Position numbers and translations under genes: made by a program. A stretch of DNA of 64,000 nucleotides from Incurvaria masculella (Eukaryota > Arthropoda > Insecta > Lepidoptera > Incurvariidae): the NCBI GenBank assembly GCA_946894095.1, contig OX335642.1:26795021-26859020 (forward strand). Reading direction: 5' to 3'. This document shows positions 20,829 through 31,990 of the stretch, piece by piece. The notes under the pieces were generated by a model. The model had not been told where the DNA came from. It ran no database searches and worked only from the letters and a program-made list of their open reading frames with translations. The first letter of the stretch is position 1. Each line of letters begins with the position of its first letter.

Positions 20829-22164
20829 CCAGCTGCAGCAAATAAATAGAATATAATTTTATGTAATAGATAATTTGTGTTCTCGCTTTAAAAAGTATTT
20901 CCGTGTACACTGCAACGATGCATTCTAATTTATAACTGTTTATGTAACTATGTAGGCTAGTGAGATGAATAATTTAATGCATAACTGCCGGCAGATTAAT
21001 GTCTTCTATAAATCTGTAAATAGCTAGGTGATAATTCCTTATGAATATGTAGAATGCTCAAAAATAGAGCGAGAACACAAATTTGGGTCCGATTCTGGTG
21101 GTTCTGTAGTAAACAATATTAAAAAGTAATTTTGTAGGAATATTTTTTTTAAAAATCCTATCGTTTTGTTGTGCTAAAAAAATACAGATTTTGTTCTAAT
21201 AAAAAAAATCCCAAGTTCACAATAATATTGTGTCTATGTTTTTTTTTGTTGAATCATCATAAATAAATCTATTGTCCATAAAACATTGACAATTTAATAA
21301 TAAAAAAAAATCTTAATGGAGTCCGGATGGAAGGGAAGAGACACATAGATAGGTATACCTACATGAACATATTATAAGAATGTCTATGGTTGTAGAAGTA
21401 AAACCTATATTTTATGCATTTTTCTTGTGCTTATCTTAATTTTATTTGTGTATAAATTTACTTTTTACATAAAAAGTACTTTCAATATATCAGCCAAAAA
21501 CTAGTTAATTTTTATTTGAAGATTCATTCTAGCTTAAGATTTATCTGATTTTAGTATAGAGACACCAGAACAGGCGATTAAGGTTTTAAAAACCAAAGAT
21601 AATCATAGTTTAAGACGAAGCAAAAAGTATTAAAGGAGTATTAAATAATTTCTAGTCCAATTTTACAATGTTTTAGCCCAAATACGATAATATCTTTGAG
21701 AAGACTGATGTTTCATTAATAAAGTTACTTCCAATCATTTGTATGAATTTAGATATAATTTATTTTTAATGTAAATTAAATGTTAGAAAAATGTTTGTAT
21801 TATTATTTACCCAAAAAGTGAATTAAATGAATGCACTCTTGCCTTTTTCACATACGAACATATCAAAATTATGCTATTCCTTTAGTTGTTACTAACGACG
21901 AGCATAGGAATAAAATCAGTTGAAACGACTTAGCGCCATCTGTACGGGGGGTAACTAAACTAATAATCAAGCTGATCATGTCCAAGGAGTAGACTGTCTT
22001 AATTCCAGAGGGAACGTGAAGATGGCGCTTTTGAAAACAAAACAATTTTGAAATTGGTATCCATTTATGTTAGTTAAAGTTATGTTCCCAAAATTATGGT
22101 TTCTGTAAAGGAATTGATACAAATTTGTGATGGAACATTGCAATTTAGAATAACGTGCAATTTA
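20829..22164. other. Dscam 3' UTR and AT-rich intergenic DNA
   Basis: Very AT-rich, with several possible polyadenylation signals (AATAAA at 20841 and others downstream). No exon-like GC-rich block or plausible ORF is seen. Confidence 0.5.
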
Positions 22165-22169
22165 TAGGG

Positions 22170-22600
22170 TAACTGAATATAACCCCACACCCACTGTCAT
22201 ATTATCCCGGCAATGAAGGTGCCATGCCAGGACTTTCCCTTCATAAGCACGGATACATTTTATGTTAGTCGTAAGTGCGTCTGAACCAGCGCAAAATCAG
22301 CGCTGTAGTTCACTCGTCAAGAGCGACCTGCAGCACAAAATTCTGAGCTAGCTCATTTTTTTTCTCCACAAATGTGTATGTTGAAAATAATTGTCTAAAT
22401 TGTGTGTTGGGAAAAAATAAACGTATTTTCTTTCTTTTCTTCTTTCTTACATTGAACTGGATGGAAAAGACCAACATTCTTTCATTGCCGCTTTTTTTTT
22501 TGGCTTAAACCTACACCCACATACTAGGTACAACTTACAGTTTTACATGGATTCCGATCTATGGTACAGTTCGCATTCATGAAGAAATGCACTTATTGCT
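22170..22600 (-). repeat. SINE body interrupted by a younger insertion
   Basis: The left part (ACCCCACACCCACTGTCATA to AAGCACGGATACATT) and the right part (TACATTGAACTGGATGGAAA onward) are one SINE broken at TACATT. Confidence 0.7.
22260..22447. mobile_element. 188-bp insertion inside a SINE, with 6-bp target duplication
   Basis: TACATT is present at both edges (22254-22259 and 22448-22453), as expected for a target-site duplication. The insert ends in AATAAACGTATTTTC and a TTTC-rich stretch, suggesting a short retroposed sequence. Confidence 0.72.
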
Positions 22601-22869
22601 GGCGCCCTAGTAGCGGCTTAGTGGCGCATTGGGATAACATCCACGACTTGATATAAGAGTCTGAGATGGTCCAGCCAATATCATATTCAAAGCGTCGTGT
22701 TAGGAAATAATTACCTATTCAGGCCGAAGTTCCGGGCTCCGTTAGGGTTAAGTTCGTCTTGAAAAGATTTTTCGATAACAGCACCACCGGGCCCAACTTT
22801 TTGCTAAGGACCCTCCAGGTAAGTCTATAAGTAAAAAAAATCATTCAAATCTGTCGAACAGAGCCGGTA

Positions 22870-23203
22870 GTCTCAGTTCTCACCTAAATTGGCGTTTACG
22901 TAACTCCGAAGTTCCGTAAAAACGTCAAACTCCATACAAGTTTTTACTAGATATTCTGTGGTTTTACTTCTTCAAGCTGTCAAAGTCAAACGCGGACTTC
23001 CGATTTGTATGAAATCGCGGAGTGGACGTAAACGGCAACGTCGACGTATTTACGGCAACGTTGAGTAAGCTGTCAAATCAACCTAGGACTCGCAAATGTT
23101 AGTTCGCTTAAAGCCCACTGCGCGCGCTCTTTAATTTCTCCATACATTTGAAAACGCCAGTCGATCGGTTTGCCGTAACGCCAATTTAGGTGACAACTGA
23201 GAC
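22870..23203. mobile_element. MITE, about 334 bp, with about 30-bp inverted ends
   Basis: The left end GTCTCAGTTCTCACCTAAAT is the reverse complement (one mismatch) of the right end ATTTAGGTGACAACTGAGAC, extending to GGCGTTTACG/CGTAACGCC. No coding capacity. Confidence 0.85.
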
Positions 23204-23264
23204 TTTGGGTACAGTTTAAGGAGAGAGTTATTTCGAATCCATACTAATATAAATGCGATCAATC

Positions 23265-23645
23265 AGCCTCAATGGCCCAGTGGCGCGACACTTCGGCGAT
23301 CGCTCTCCGAAGTTAAGCAACGCTGGGTCCGGTCTGGTCTTGGATGGGTGACCATTCGACCGTTGAGAGAGGCTGACCGTGGTTCGGATTCCACGTTAAA
23401 CTGTAGGTCCCCTTCCTTACTTACTAGGTGGTAGGGTTTATCCCGCCCGGGTTGGTACCATCGCATTGGATGAACGATGGTCGAAGCGGCAATGAAAATT
23501 GTCCGTGTTTTCCATCCAGTTCAATGTAGCCGTGCAATATAAGGAAGGTCCTGGCATGGCACCTAGTTCCCATGTGGTGTTTTGAGCTAATACCATGACA
23601 GAAGGTGTGGTATTAGCCATCCATGTCCAGTCACATAAAAAAAAT
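23265..23645 (+). repeat. Full-length SINE with 5S-rRNA-derived head
   Basis: The head contains CTCTCCGAAGTTAAGCAACG and CTTGGATGGGTGACC, the internal-promoter region of 5S rRNA genes. Then follow the shared body (TTGGTACCATCGCATTGGAT) and the tail TCCAGTCACATAAAAAAAAT. This is the reference copy for the 5S-headed type. Confidence 0.88.
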
Positions 23646-23865
23646 CTCTGTCTGACTGTTGCGTTTTCACGACTTATATTAACCTTTGGCTTATATTAAG
23701 CTTTATGTGCAATTCAAGATGAAAATAAGTTTTAAGGCGGCCCAACCCGGCGGGCCTAACTCATTCGCGGGAACGGTACAAAACCGTGCTGTTGCGCTCT
23801 GGGACCTTCTCTGTTTCAAAGAATAAGACAGGCTCCGTGATGAGGAAGATGCAACATGTCCACAA

Positions 23866-24282
23866 AAAAGACAATGTGCATAGTGTATGATTTGGTAAGA
23901 TTTACGAAAATTTTAATTTCAAAACAACTTATAGCTAAAAGTAAACCACGACCGCTGTAGTCAAAAATCTAACAAAACCAAATAGATCATAAATCTTGAT
24001 TAAATAAGCTATGTCCGATGACTAATCTTTTTACGATGTTCTTACTTTATCATTGCGTAATCCACCTCCAAAGTTATTGTATAAAACGCGCGAAAAATTC
24101 GAACTTTCGGACCTTATAACTTAGAAACCAAACACAATTTTACAATGCCAATAGTCATCAGACATCTAGTTCGATCAAATAAAGCTATTTTGAGCAAAAT
24201 TTTTGGTTCTCTGACAAGAAATATGGGCGTGATCTTCTTTCCCCTTTTGTATGGGGAGATGGGCGGGTTGGGCCACCTTAAG
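23866..24282 (-). repeat. Dispersed 0.42-kb repeat, copy B
   Basis: Nearly identical to 83-498 in order and spacing (ATAGTGTATGATTTGGTAAG to TTGGGCCACCTTAAG), with scattered substitutions. Confidence 0.78.
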
Positions 24283-24294
24283 ATATTTTTAAAA

Positions 24295-24480
24295 GAATTT
24301 TTCTGGCGCTTTTTTAACCGACTTAAAAAAAAGGAGGAGGTTCGCAATTCGTCGGATTTGTTTAAGGCGTCAGAAGTATTTTTCAGAGGTTCTTCTCGGC
24401 ACGACGTGACAGCTGCGGTCATCGAAACACGGGAATGGCGACCGTAACTCATTCCAATATCGGCAGCGTAGCCACGCATT
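24295..24480 (+). repeat. Probable LINE 3' tail fragment
   Basis: TTAACCGACTTAAAAAAAAG followed by GAGGAGGTTCGCAATTCG resembles a common lepidopteran retroelement end sequence. Classification rests on recollection of the motif only. Confidence 0.5.
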
Positions 24481-24634
24481 ATTGATAATTTGGGGGCTAC
24501 CATGGTAATTAACTGGCCTAGTGATTTTAGTAGTTGAACAGGTAAAATAGTGCTTAGTCCACATACATACATTACTATCGAGTGACTAGTCAGACTCGCA
24601 TTTCTCCGGTATTTTCGTCTGATACTGGATATGG

Positions 24635-24740
24635 ATTATGGATAAAGGGAAGGTCCGGACATTGCACCTAATTCCTTCGTGAATGCGGTGTTGGGACAAC
24701 GTCATAATGGTGGCATGTCCAGTTAAGTGTCGAAATAAAT
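24635..24740 (+). repeat. SINE 3' fragment
   Basis: GGGAAGGTCCGGACATTGCA, ATTCCTTCGTGAATGCGGTG and GGTGGCATGTCCAGTTAAG match the tail half of the SINE. Confidence 0.65.
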
Positions 24741-24749
24741 AAAAAAATG

Positions 24750-24990
24750 TATATCAGCCCGTGCCGTGCTGTGTGGGCTCCGGCACGTAAATTAATACAA
24801 TTGAGCTCACTGCATTTCTTTCCGTGCATGTCGTAAGAGGCGACTAAGGGAGCCAGTGAGGGTGAGTTCGGCTGGGTACGTCTCCACCGTCGGTGATAAG
24901 TTGCGCCGCGAAGCTGTGTTACGGCGTATATCCCGAGGACCCAGGAGCAAGGGGGATTCGGGGCGAAGAGGAGTGGTCCAGTGCATGGCT
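24750..24990 (+). repeat. Dispersed repeat with CATGTCGTAAGAGGCGACTA
   Basis: The sequence CATGTCGTAAGAGGCGACTA with an upstream GCTCCGGCACGTAAATTAAT is a repeat motif also present in reverse at 20555-20600 and 62385-62480 (TCTTACGACATGCACGGGAA). Family not assigned. Confidence 0.6.
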
Positions 24991-25034
24991 CTAAAGCCCA
25001 ATCATTGCTATGGAAAACACCACGTGGAGGCTAA

Positions 25035-25240
25035 GTGCAATGCCAGGACCTTCTTTGCTTGGATTCATTGAACTGGGCGAAAAACAAAGACAATTTTTCA
25101 TTCTGGCTTCAACCATCCTTAATTCAATCAAAGTGATGCGAAAGTACCAACCCGGCAGGCATTAACTAACCTATCGAAACCACATATACTACTACAAATA
25201 AAGAAGGGGACCTAACATTTTATATGGAATCCAAGCACCG
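25035..25240 (-). repeat. SINE fragment
   Basis: AATGCCAGGACCTTCTTTGC, ATTGAACTGGGCGAAAAAC and CAATTTTTCATTCTGGCTTC match the body in reverse. Confidence 0.65.
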
Positions 25241-25447
25241 TTAACGGTCACCCATACGTACAGAACTCGTCTGCACCTAGTGTTGCTCAACCTCGAAGAT
25301 CTCTTTTAGCACCTTGCTTTTATTTTGTTCGTAGGCCAGATCCATTAGACAAACTTTCGGCAACTAAAAAAAAAACACAATCACCACGGGTGCCATTTCT
25401 GTTTCCAAAGCACCGAAATATTGTGTCTACGCTGCGCTTGACTTTTG

Positions 25448-25695
25448 TCCACATCTGACTGGACATGAATGGCTAATGTCATACCCACCGTCATGATATT
25501 AGTCCAACACACCGCAGTCCCGAAGGAATTCGGTGCCATGTCAGGACCTTCCCGGGCGGGATCCCTATCACATGGATTTCAAACCATGGGACGTTTGTGA
25601 CAAAATGTACAATAAAAATATTGTTGCATGAATTGCGATTTGAACCTAGAACGATAGAAGGCAAGTCCTTCCGCCCCTGAGCCACGAGCCGATAA
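25448..25695 (-). repeat. SINE with tRNA-derived head and internal deletion
   Basis: It starts GACTGGACATGAATGGCTAA and ends with GCGATTTGAACCTAGAACGA and GAAGGCAAGTCCTTCCGCCC. The body centre is missing. Confidence 0.75.
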
Positions 25696-25699
25696 ATCG

Positions 25700-27180
25700 G
25701 TGTATTCCAAGCGGACTGTCGTCACGGCTAAAGCGGAACTTCGCTTCGCTCAATTAACTGTCAGTGCTGAGAGGAAGCAGACATAAGGTAGGTAACGGCT
25801 TACATCGGGCCGCTCGCGCATGTTATGCAACACGCCAAAACGACCGCATCTGGACTACAATCACTATGTTGCACGCACTATTTTGTAGTTAGTAAGCGTG
25901 AGCCCTTGGCTAGCCAATTCAATGGGTTTATCTTCGGGTCATATTTAGTGATGCCGCGAGAGTGTGTACTGTTTATGTACCGTGAGAGACAGACCAAATT
26001 GTCCACTTCTAGTTGAAGATCAAACAATAAAAATACGTTACCTTTTGTCGACTACAAAAATACTAGTACAACACGATTCTTAGTATAACCCTACCACACA
26101 TTACAACATGGTTATTTTTACATCCAACTGAGATAATCCACTTTTGATTATTTCATATGGTATAGTATAAGGGAACTAGTATTTTTAGATTACTACAGTG
26201 GAAAAAATAAGTAATTCTTAGGTCCCGCTTATTCCGAGGTTGACGTATAAAATGAATCTCGAATTTACCAGTCCGACTATCCGTTGGGAGAACTGATTGC
26301 CATGTGACAATTTATTTCTAAATTAAGATTGAAAGTATTTTCCTTTGAGAAAACTCGTGATACTAAGTGTATATTTCCTCCAGCAATTTCCAGTCAGGGA
26401 AAATACATGGTGTACACTTTCGGTTGAAAGAAAGACAGTAGTCATTCGTAATCAAAATGCGTAGATTTGTTAATCATTATAAGGTTGACTATATGTAGAC
26501 ATTCAACCATCTTTGAAACCACTTTAGTACTTATCAGTACGTAATTAAGTAGGTATATTCATTAACTCTATCAAAAATAAAATCTCCTATTTTCTTGCTA
26601 TGAACCGGAAGTATAATTTACGTTTTTAACTGCCCATAGGATATCCTACATGTACATTGAAGCTGCCACGTGATAATGAGAATGAAACCCAATGTTTCAT
26701 GATCATAATGCCGTTGATCCATCCCACTGCTGATCTCTGATCTATCCACTGGACTAGAAAATTAAGACATGTGATCAGAAGATATTGATTTGTGATCTAT
26801 CCGCTAGAAAATGAAGATTTGTGATCAGAAAGATATCGCCTATCTATTAGATAGAGTAGAGGATAAAGTGTACCACCCTGCCTCAATGACGGTTATCATA
26901 TCATCCAAACACCTCCACATTTTTTAACCGCCAACGTTCTTTGGATGATTAGCCACAGGCTTAAACAGATAATAAAGTGTGTACCAGTAAGTATGCCTTA
27001 TTAGTTCTTGTGCGGAAGGCGCGCAGCGATTCAACCTGCTTCACAGGCACAATCGCCGCCTTTCTTCAAACAAAAACAAGAAATGACGAGACGCCATTAC
27101 GAAAAAAAGAACCAACGGTTATCGAAGCGGCCGCGAGTTTGAATTTGGAATCTGCGTTCTCTGGCGCCCACTGTCACCTG
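25700..27180. other. Intergenic DNA upstream of the secreted-protein gene
   Basis: No gene is recognised. The last few hundred bases become GC-richer (for example GGCGCCCACTGTCACCTGGG at 27161), as expected for a proximal promoter. Confidence 0.45.
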
Positions 27181-27187
27181 GGGAAAG

Positions 27188-27220
27188 TATAAAAGCGGGC
27201 CCGGAAGCAAATGGGGATCA
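27188..27220 (+). promoter_or_regulatory. TATA box and likely start site of the VP-rich protein gene
   Basis: TATAAAAG at 27188-27195 lies about 32 bases before an initiator-like GATCATAAG with its A at 27220, and 71 bases before the ATG end of the gap. This is a typical arthropod TATA promoter of a highly expressed structural gene. Confidence 0.75.
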
Positions 27221-27265
27221 TAAGTGCATCAAACTCCGTGGGATAACAATCCTAGTGAATCAAAT

Positions 27266-27286
27266 ATGAGTGCTGTGAAATACATC
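27266..27286 (+). CDS. VP-rich protein exon 1 (MSAVKYI)
   Basis: ATG in the context AAAT ATG AG, 46 bases after the inferred start site; seven codons, then ATC|GTGAGT, phase 0. A very short first coding exon that splits the signal peptide is typical of insect cuticle genes. Confidence 0.82.
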
Positions 27287-29299
27287 GTGAGTTCTTTCGA
27301 ATAATTACTCAGTTCATTGCGGATCGGAGCTGGCAGCTCGAACATAAAAATATCTGCACGTGTCTTCGGAAATACAACATCAATCTGAATATCTAATCCT
27401 ATCGAATGATTCAAAATTAAAATTCAAATAGAATACTTCTTGCTAAAAAAAACGTTATCGGTTTACTAAAAATATATTTAAACGAATAATTAGATTGTAA
27501 GTAATAGCCAAATGTACATAGTTATGTAATCACAAAAAATCTAAATTAATTCGTATGTTGTAGGCTTTCATCTCTGCAAATTTTTATTTTCCTTGCTTAC
27601 CACGTAATGTGCTAGAATATTCCGAGAAAAGTGACATCAAAAGAAATTTATTCACTGAATTTTGAGCTTTATTTGAAGGACAAGGCTGTTGCCAAATTAA
27701 TTGCCAAGCAAAACTCAATTAAGGTAACATTAAAATAATGACTAATAGTAATTACTTAGAGGCAAGATCCGGATATTCGCCAGGATTCTAGGGATAAGGG
27801 AAATGATATTTTTTCGCAGAACCGGTCCTAACGAACATTCTTTAGAAAAAAATAATTAAGTAACTACTACTGGTGTTATGGCTGTAATACAGAACTAGGT
27901 TAGATAAAAAAAAATCAAACCTTTTAACAAATGACGTGCGTACTTATTTATTATAAATCACACATTTTTTAATATAATCATAATTTTGATTACAAGATTT
28001 CCAAATGACAACGATAATCACAGCTCTTCTAATTAGGAAATGGTATTCCTATTTTAAAAAACACCATGTTTTTAATTACGATTTTCCACTCTTTTACTTT
28101 ACCTTAAGTTGCATACAATTTTCAAATGTGCTCGATGTATTGAGTCCAATTCAACCTGTGTCCTTTGTTTTCATACTATGCTTTTTTTATAAAAAAAATC
28201 TGTTCTGCCATTTTCTTTTGAATCTTTTCTGAAACCTCTTGATTTAGCCTCAAAACATCTAGACACAATTCTTGTGAAACAATCATCCAAATCTGCCAAA
28301 CCTGTTTCCGAGTTAAGTTTCAAATCATCACATCCTGTTTACATTTGAGTGTCGTCATTGCGTGGAGAATCGACCATCTTTTGGCTAATCATGATATATG
28401 TAAATGTATGTTGAAGTGACCATAAACCAAGGTCACATTTATCAGAAAGAAATCAATTCTAAATAACGTTTCCAAAGCTCGAATCGAAACTATAAAATAT
28501 CGGCGATCAGTCGCGTCTACAAAGTTGAATCTCATTCCACATTCTAAGTCTTTCGATATCACGCTTTGGTAGTGCCAGCATCATCACTCAAACGAACGCC
28601 TTCCCGGAATCTCCGCCAGTTTCTTGACCTACTTTTGGGGTATATAAATGGCGAAACATTAGGGCGACCCGTGTAACTTAAGTGTCCAATTGTATTCATT
28701 GACGAACGAGGGGCCCGAGGATACTAATTTGTATAGGAACGTGGGTCGGCCTTTGTTTGTGGGAAATTCCTGCTAAATATCGTGCGATCAGAAAACTGAT
28801 AGCCGTTCCGTGATGTTAGCTCGAGGGGTATCTAATCGATATTCATTGCTGTGCAGCCTCGGCTAATTAATTTGGGTAATGTATGCTCAAGCAAGGAACC
28901 ATTAACAAACGTTTACTTTTTCGGAATGAGAAATGTACATCACAAAGTACGTTAGTAAATCGAACGCTGGTTGGTGAGACAGAATTGGTAGTGCGCCCCC
29001 CCTGACCACACATTGGTTTTCTTGCTGGTGTAAGTCCAGTCTTGTACAATACGAATGTCGGTGATTCTTTGAACTTTGTTCCTCGCTAACGTGTCCCCGG
29101 ATAGGTAGTGGGAATAGTGGCTCCCTTTCCTAAAATGTTCACTACCGAATAGTATTCTTATCTCCTATCCTTGTTCCAATATTCATAATCTCAACGAATG
29201 ATATACTTACACTCAAGCGTTTACTCTTTCTACCAAAACCAGTCCAAGTCTAAGTTAATGCAATGTTGCTTGATGACTGATGTGTCATTCTGTTTGCAG

Positions 29300-29425
29300 T
29301 TCTTGTGCGCGGCGCTAGTTGCGCAGTCTTCCGCAGTTGCCTACTACCAGCAGCAACAGTGGAGCCCCTACGCCGGCCACATGCAGCAGTACGGAGCGCA
29401 GCAGCTGCAAGGGACCGACCAGCAG
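29300..29425 (+). CDS. VP-rich protein exon 2
   Basis: GTTTGCAG acceptor, CAG|GTTCGT donor, phase 0 both sides, 42 codons. It encodes FLCAALVAQSSAVAYYQQQQ, completing the signal peptide, then HMQQYGAQQLQGTDQQ. Confidence 0.85.
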
Positions 29426-29554
29426 GTTCGTAATCTTTCGCCCTAATCATCAGTTCAAATAAGGTTCACTTATTTGAATTGATGTACTGAATATGCGATT
29501 AGCAATGGTCCAGATGAAGATAGCTTCAGCTTATGACTCATAAGTTAGTACAGT

Positions 29555-29735
29555 GCCCGGCGGTAAATAATGCGTATCGGACGTTGGAGTGAGATAATCG
29601 GCTAGTTTAGGGTTTGTAGAGCGTCGTCGCTGTGACACGCTGTCACTCAAAACCTATGTACTACGTGCGAGAGAGATGCCGCTCAATGAACCGAAACTAG
29701 CCGATTGTCTCTTTCTAATGCCCAGCCTAAAATTT
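29555..29735. mobile_element. Small inverted-repeat element in intron 2
   Basis: GTGAGATAATCGGCTAGTTT (29588-29607) pairs with GAAACTAGCCGATTGTCTCT (29692-29711), and the outer CAGTGCCCGGC faces ATGCCCAGCC. There is no coding content. Confidence 0.65.
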
Positions 29736-31474
29736 AAGTCTTGGATCAGAAAGCCTAGTTTGCAGTCAGAAACTTCACACAAGTCAACACCTGTCTAACT
29801 AAACCAAGGTCCATCCGTTGACCAGCATGCAGTAAATGCAAGAACACCGCTTCAAGACCCTAAATACTTGCGGTGAACAAAACATTCTAAGCCTACCATT
29901 TCGCCTGTGCATTGGTTATGCCAATATATCATCGGCATAAACAGGCAAACTCTGAGACCAAATATTCGGTTGATACGAACGAAAAATCGTAGGCACTCGT
30001 AATAATGTTAAAACCGGTTAAAATGTTTTTATAATCGTACTTGCAGCGGCATTATATTATACGGCAATGGAAATACGGAATATTCTGGCTTGTATGGTAT
30101 TTCTAATGGTTACACGCTGACCCGTTTCGAGTAACTGGCGAACACACGAAAATATTATATGTACTAGTGAAGTATCGAGGTCACATAAACTTTCCGAGAG
30201 CGCTGTTGGCACGATGACAATGAATTGATGCATTTGATGTTTATTATCTAGTCACGATATGTGCTCATCAAGCGTGACTTCTTGTTTTTTTTTCTCAGTT
30301 TGAAGTTCCATTGAAACCGCAGCATCTTACGAGTATATTCATGTTAAGGAACGTATAACATTGTATATGAGGATACAATCTAACGATGGCCCTGTCTTTT
30401 AAACATTAAAGATTTGTGCTTGCAAGACAGAGTCGATATGGAAAAAAAAGTAGTTAGGTCAGTCAGTAAATTTCATAGCCAACTATTTGGCATAAAACCG
30501 ATGCTTTATACTAAACGGATTTATAGGGTTGATAATTTATTTGGAGCTTTGGCGTTTTACATTTGAACAGCACTTAGTTAAAATGGTTCCTGAACAGCCA
30601 TGCCGATTGGTTATTACTCGTAGATATTTCATTATTTATTATCCCTTCTGACTCATAGATATTTCTCATGTATCGCATAATCGGTCCCTTTCAATCTCGA
30701 AAGGCTTCTAATTTTTTATATTCACCGACAATGTTACATAACGATTACGCCACAGCGACCTATTGAGTTTTTTGTTTCGTAGAGAAATCTCTCACGACAC
30801 AGACAAAAAGATCAACCAAAAGTCGAGCGGTCTCGGAGGGGCATTAGACGATAGCGCAAAAAGACGAGCGAGAGGTGCTCGCTAATATCTCTTGACTTGC
30901 ACTTTCGATTGGATAGGAAATTGTGTAACTTTATGTGAAAATATTTACGTCATCATTAATATTTAATATAACGGATCTAATACAAAATAGGTTTCAAGGA
31001 ATAATTAATAATAGATTACATTGTAATTAAAGTATTTTAATGACATGAATATAATAGGTTTTTTAGTCACTTTTAAGACGTAGAATAGGAAAAGATACCT
31101 TTCAACGTATCAACGTTAAAAGTAATGGAGATAAAAAAAACCTAAATAAACATCATCACATTAGACATTTTCCACTAACTCGTGGATACGTTGCCGTAAA
31201 CAAAATGAGCTTCGATCGCTACTCCCGTCCTTCCACGCTCGCTCCTTTAACAGCACTAAAGTGGCGGGCTTCTACACGATATTTTTCTTTACCATAAAGG
31301 ATTCATCTGAGATTTATCATGCCTAAGTGCACACATGGTAACTCCAAATGAGTAATAATTGGGATACTTCGTACAATATTGGCAACACATTCAGGAAATG
31401 TTTTAGATTTTGATAATATCAAGTTTATGTTTCAATATATTTTACCATGGAATAAGAAAAGGGGATTTTTGCAG
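29736..31474. other. Rest of intron 2 of the VP-rich gene
   Basis: AT-rich; no further exon, RNA gene or clear repeat was recognised. Confidence 0.5.
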
Positions 31475-31990
31475 GTCCAAGCATCAGATTACTCGTCGAG
31501 TCAAGGCGATGAAGGCGGCAGCAGCGGCGGCTACGGCGGCGGCTACGGCGGCGGCAGCGACTCATACGGAGGAGGCCACGATAGCGGGGCCTTTGGCGCG
31601 CACGGCGGCCACGACATCACCCCCATTCAGTCCCACGTCGACATCTACGATCCGGAGCCCATCAAACACTACAAAGAAGTCGCCGTTCCGATCCCCAAGA
31701 ACTTCGAAGTCAAGGTCCACCAGCAGGTCATCATCCCCGTCCCTCATCCCATCCCTATTCAGGTCCCGGTCCCCAAGATCACTGTGATCCCTGTGATCAA
31801 GGAGGTCTCCATTCCTGTCGAGAAGTCAGTCCCTTACCCGGTCGAGAGGATCGTGCACGTTCCTCAATTCAAGAAAGTCCCGTTCGAAGTTGTGAAGCAC
31901 ATCCCGGTCGTCGTCGAGAAACCGGTACCTTTCAAAGTGCCCGTTTTCGAGACCATCATCCACACTAAGAAGGGAAGCCATAAGGTTTAA
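31475..31990 (+). CDS. VP-rich protein exon 3
   Basis: TTTTTGCAG acceptor; open to TAA 31988-31990, 171 residues. Gly-rich GGSSGGYGGGYGGG, then DIYDPEPIKHYKEVAVPIPK and the Val/Pro repeats, ending HTKKGSHKV. Codon use is GC-rich in contrast to the flanks. ATTAAA at 32212-32217 could be the polyadenylation signal. Confidence 0.88.
   Translation, partial: VQASDYSSSQGDEGGSSGGYGGGYGGGSDSYGGGHDSGAFGAHGGHDITPIQSHVDIYDPEPIKHYKEVAVPIPKNFEVKVHQQVIIPVPHPIPIQVPVPKITVIPVIKEVSIPVEKSVPYPVERIVHVPQFKKVPFEVVKHIPVVVEKPVPFKVPVFETIIHTKKGSHKV

Larger units (their letters stand above)
27266..31990 (+). other. Secreted Gly-rich, Val/Pro-rich structural protein gene, three exons
   Basis: Gene-level entry. The three exons (7, 42 and 171 codons) give a 220-residue protein. 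Residues 1 to about 21 (MSAVKYIFLCAALVAQSSAV A) form a signal peptide, split by intron 1 as in many insect cuticle genes. A Gln/Tyr-rich stretch follows (YYQQQQWSPYAG), then a Gly/Ser/Tyr-rich segment, then about 100 residues of V-P-I/V repeats with alternating Lys/Glu (IPVPHPIPIQVPVPKITVIP; EKPVPFKVPVFE). This composition is that of extracellular structural proteins in insects (cuticle or matrix). No chitin-binding RR motif is seen. The exact family is not identified. Confidence 0.82.

Noticed and set aside
23265..23400. A functional 5S rRNA gene
   Set aside because: Only the central and promoter part of 5S is matched, with changes, and it continues into a SINE body with an A-rich tail.
24114..24572. 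152-codon minus-strand ORF
   Set aside because: It runs across copy B of the 0.42-kb dispersed repeat and a LINE-like tail; no domain, and the homologous copies are not open.
31410..31787. 125-codon + ORF overlapping the VP-rich exon in another frame
   Set aside because: A shadow of the Gly- and Pro-rich codons (Ala-, Thr- and Ser-rich low complexity). The exon frame has a signal peptide, splice sites and a stop that fit.
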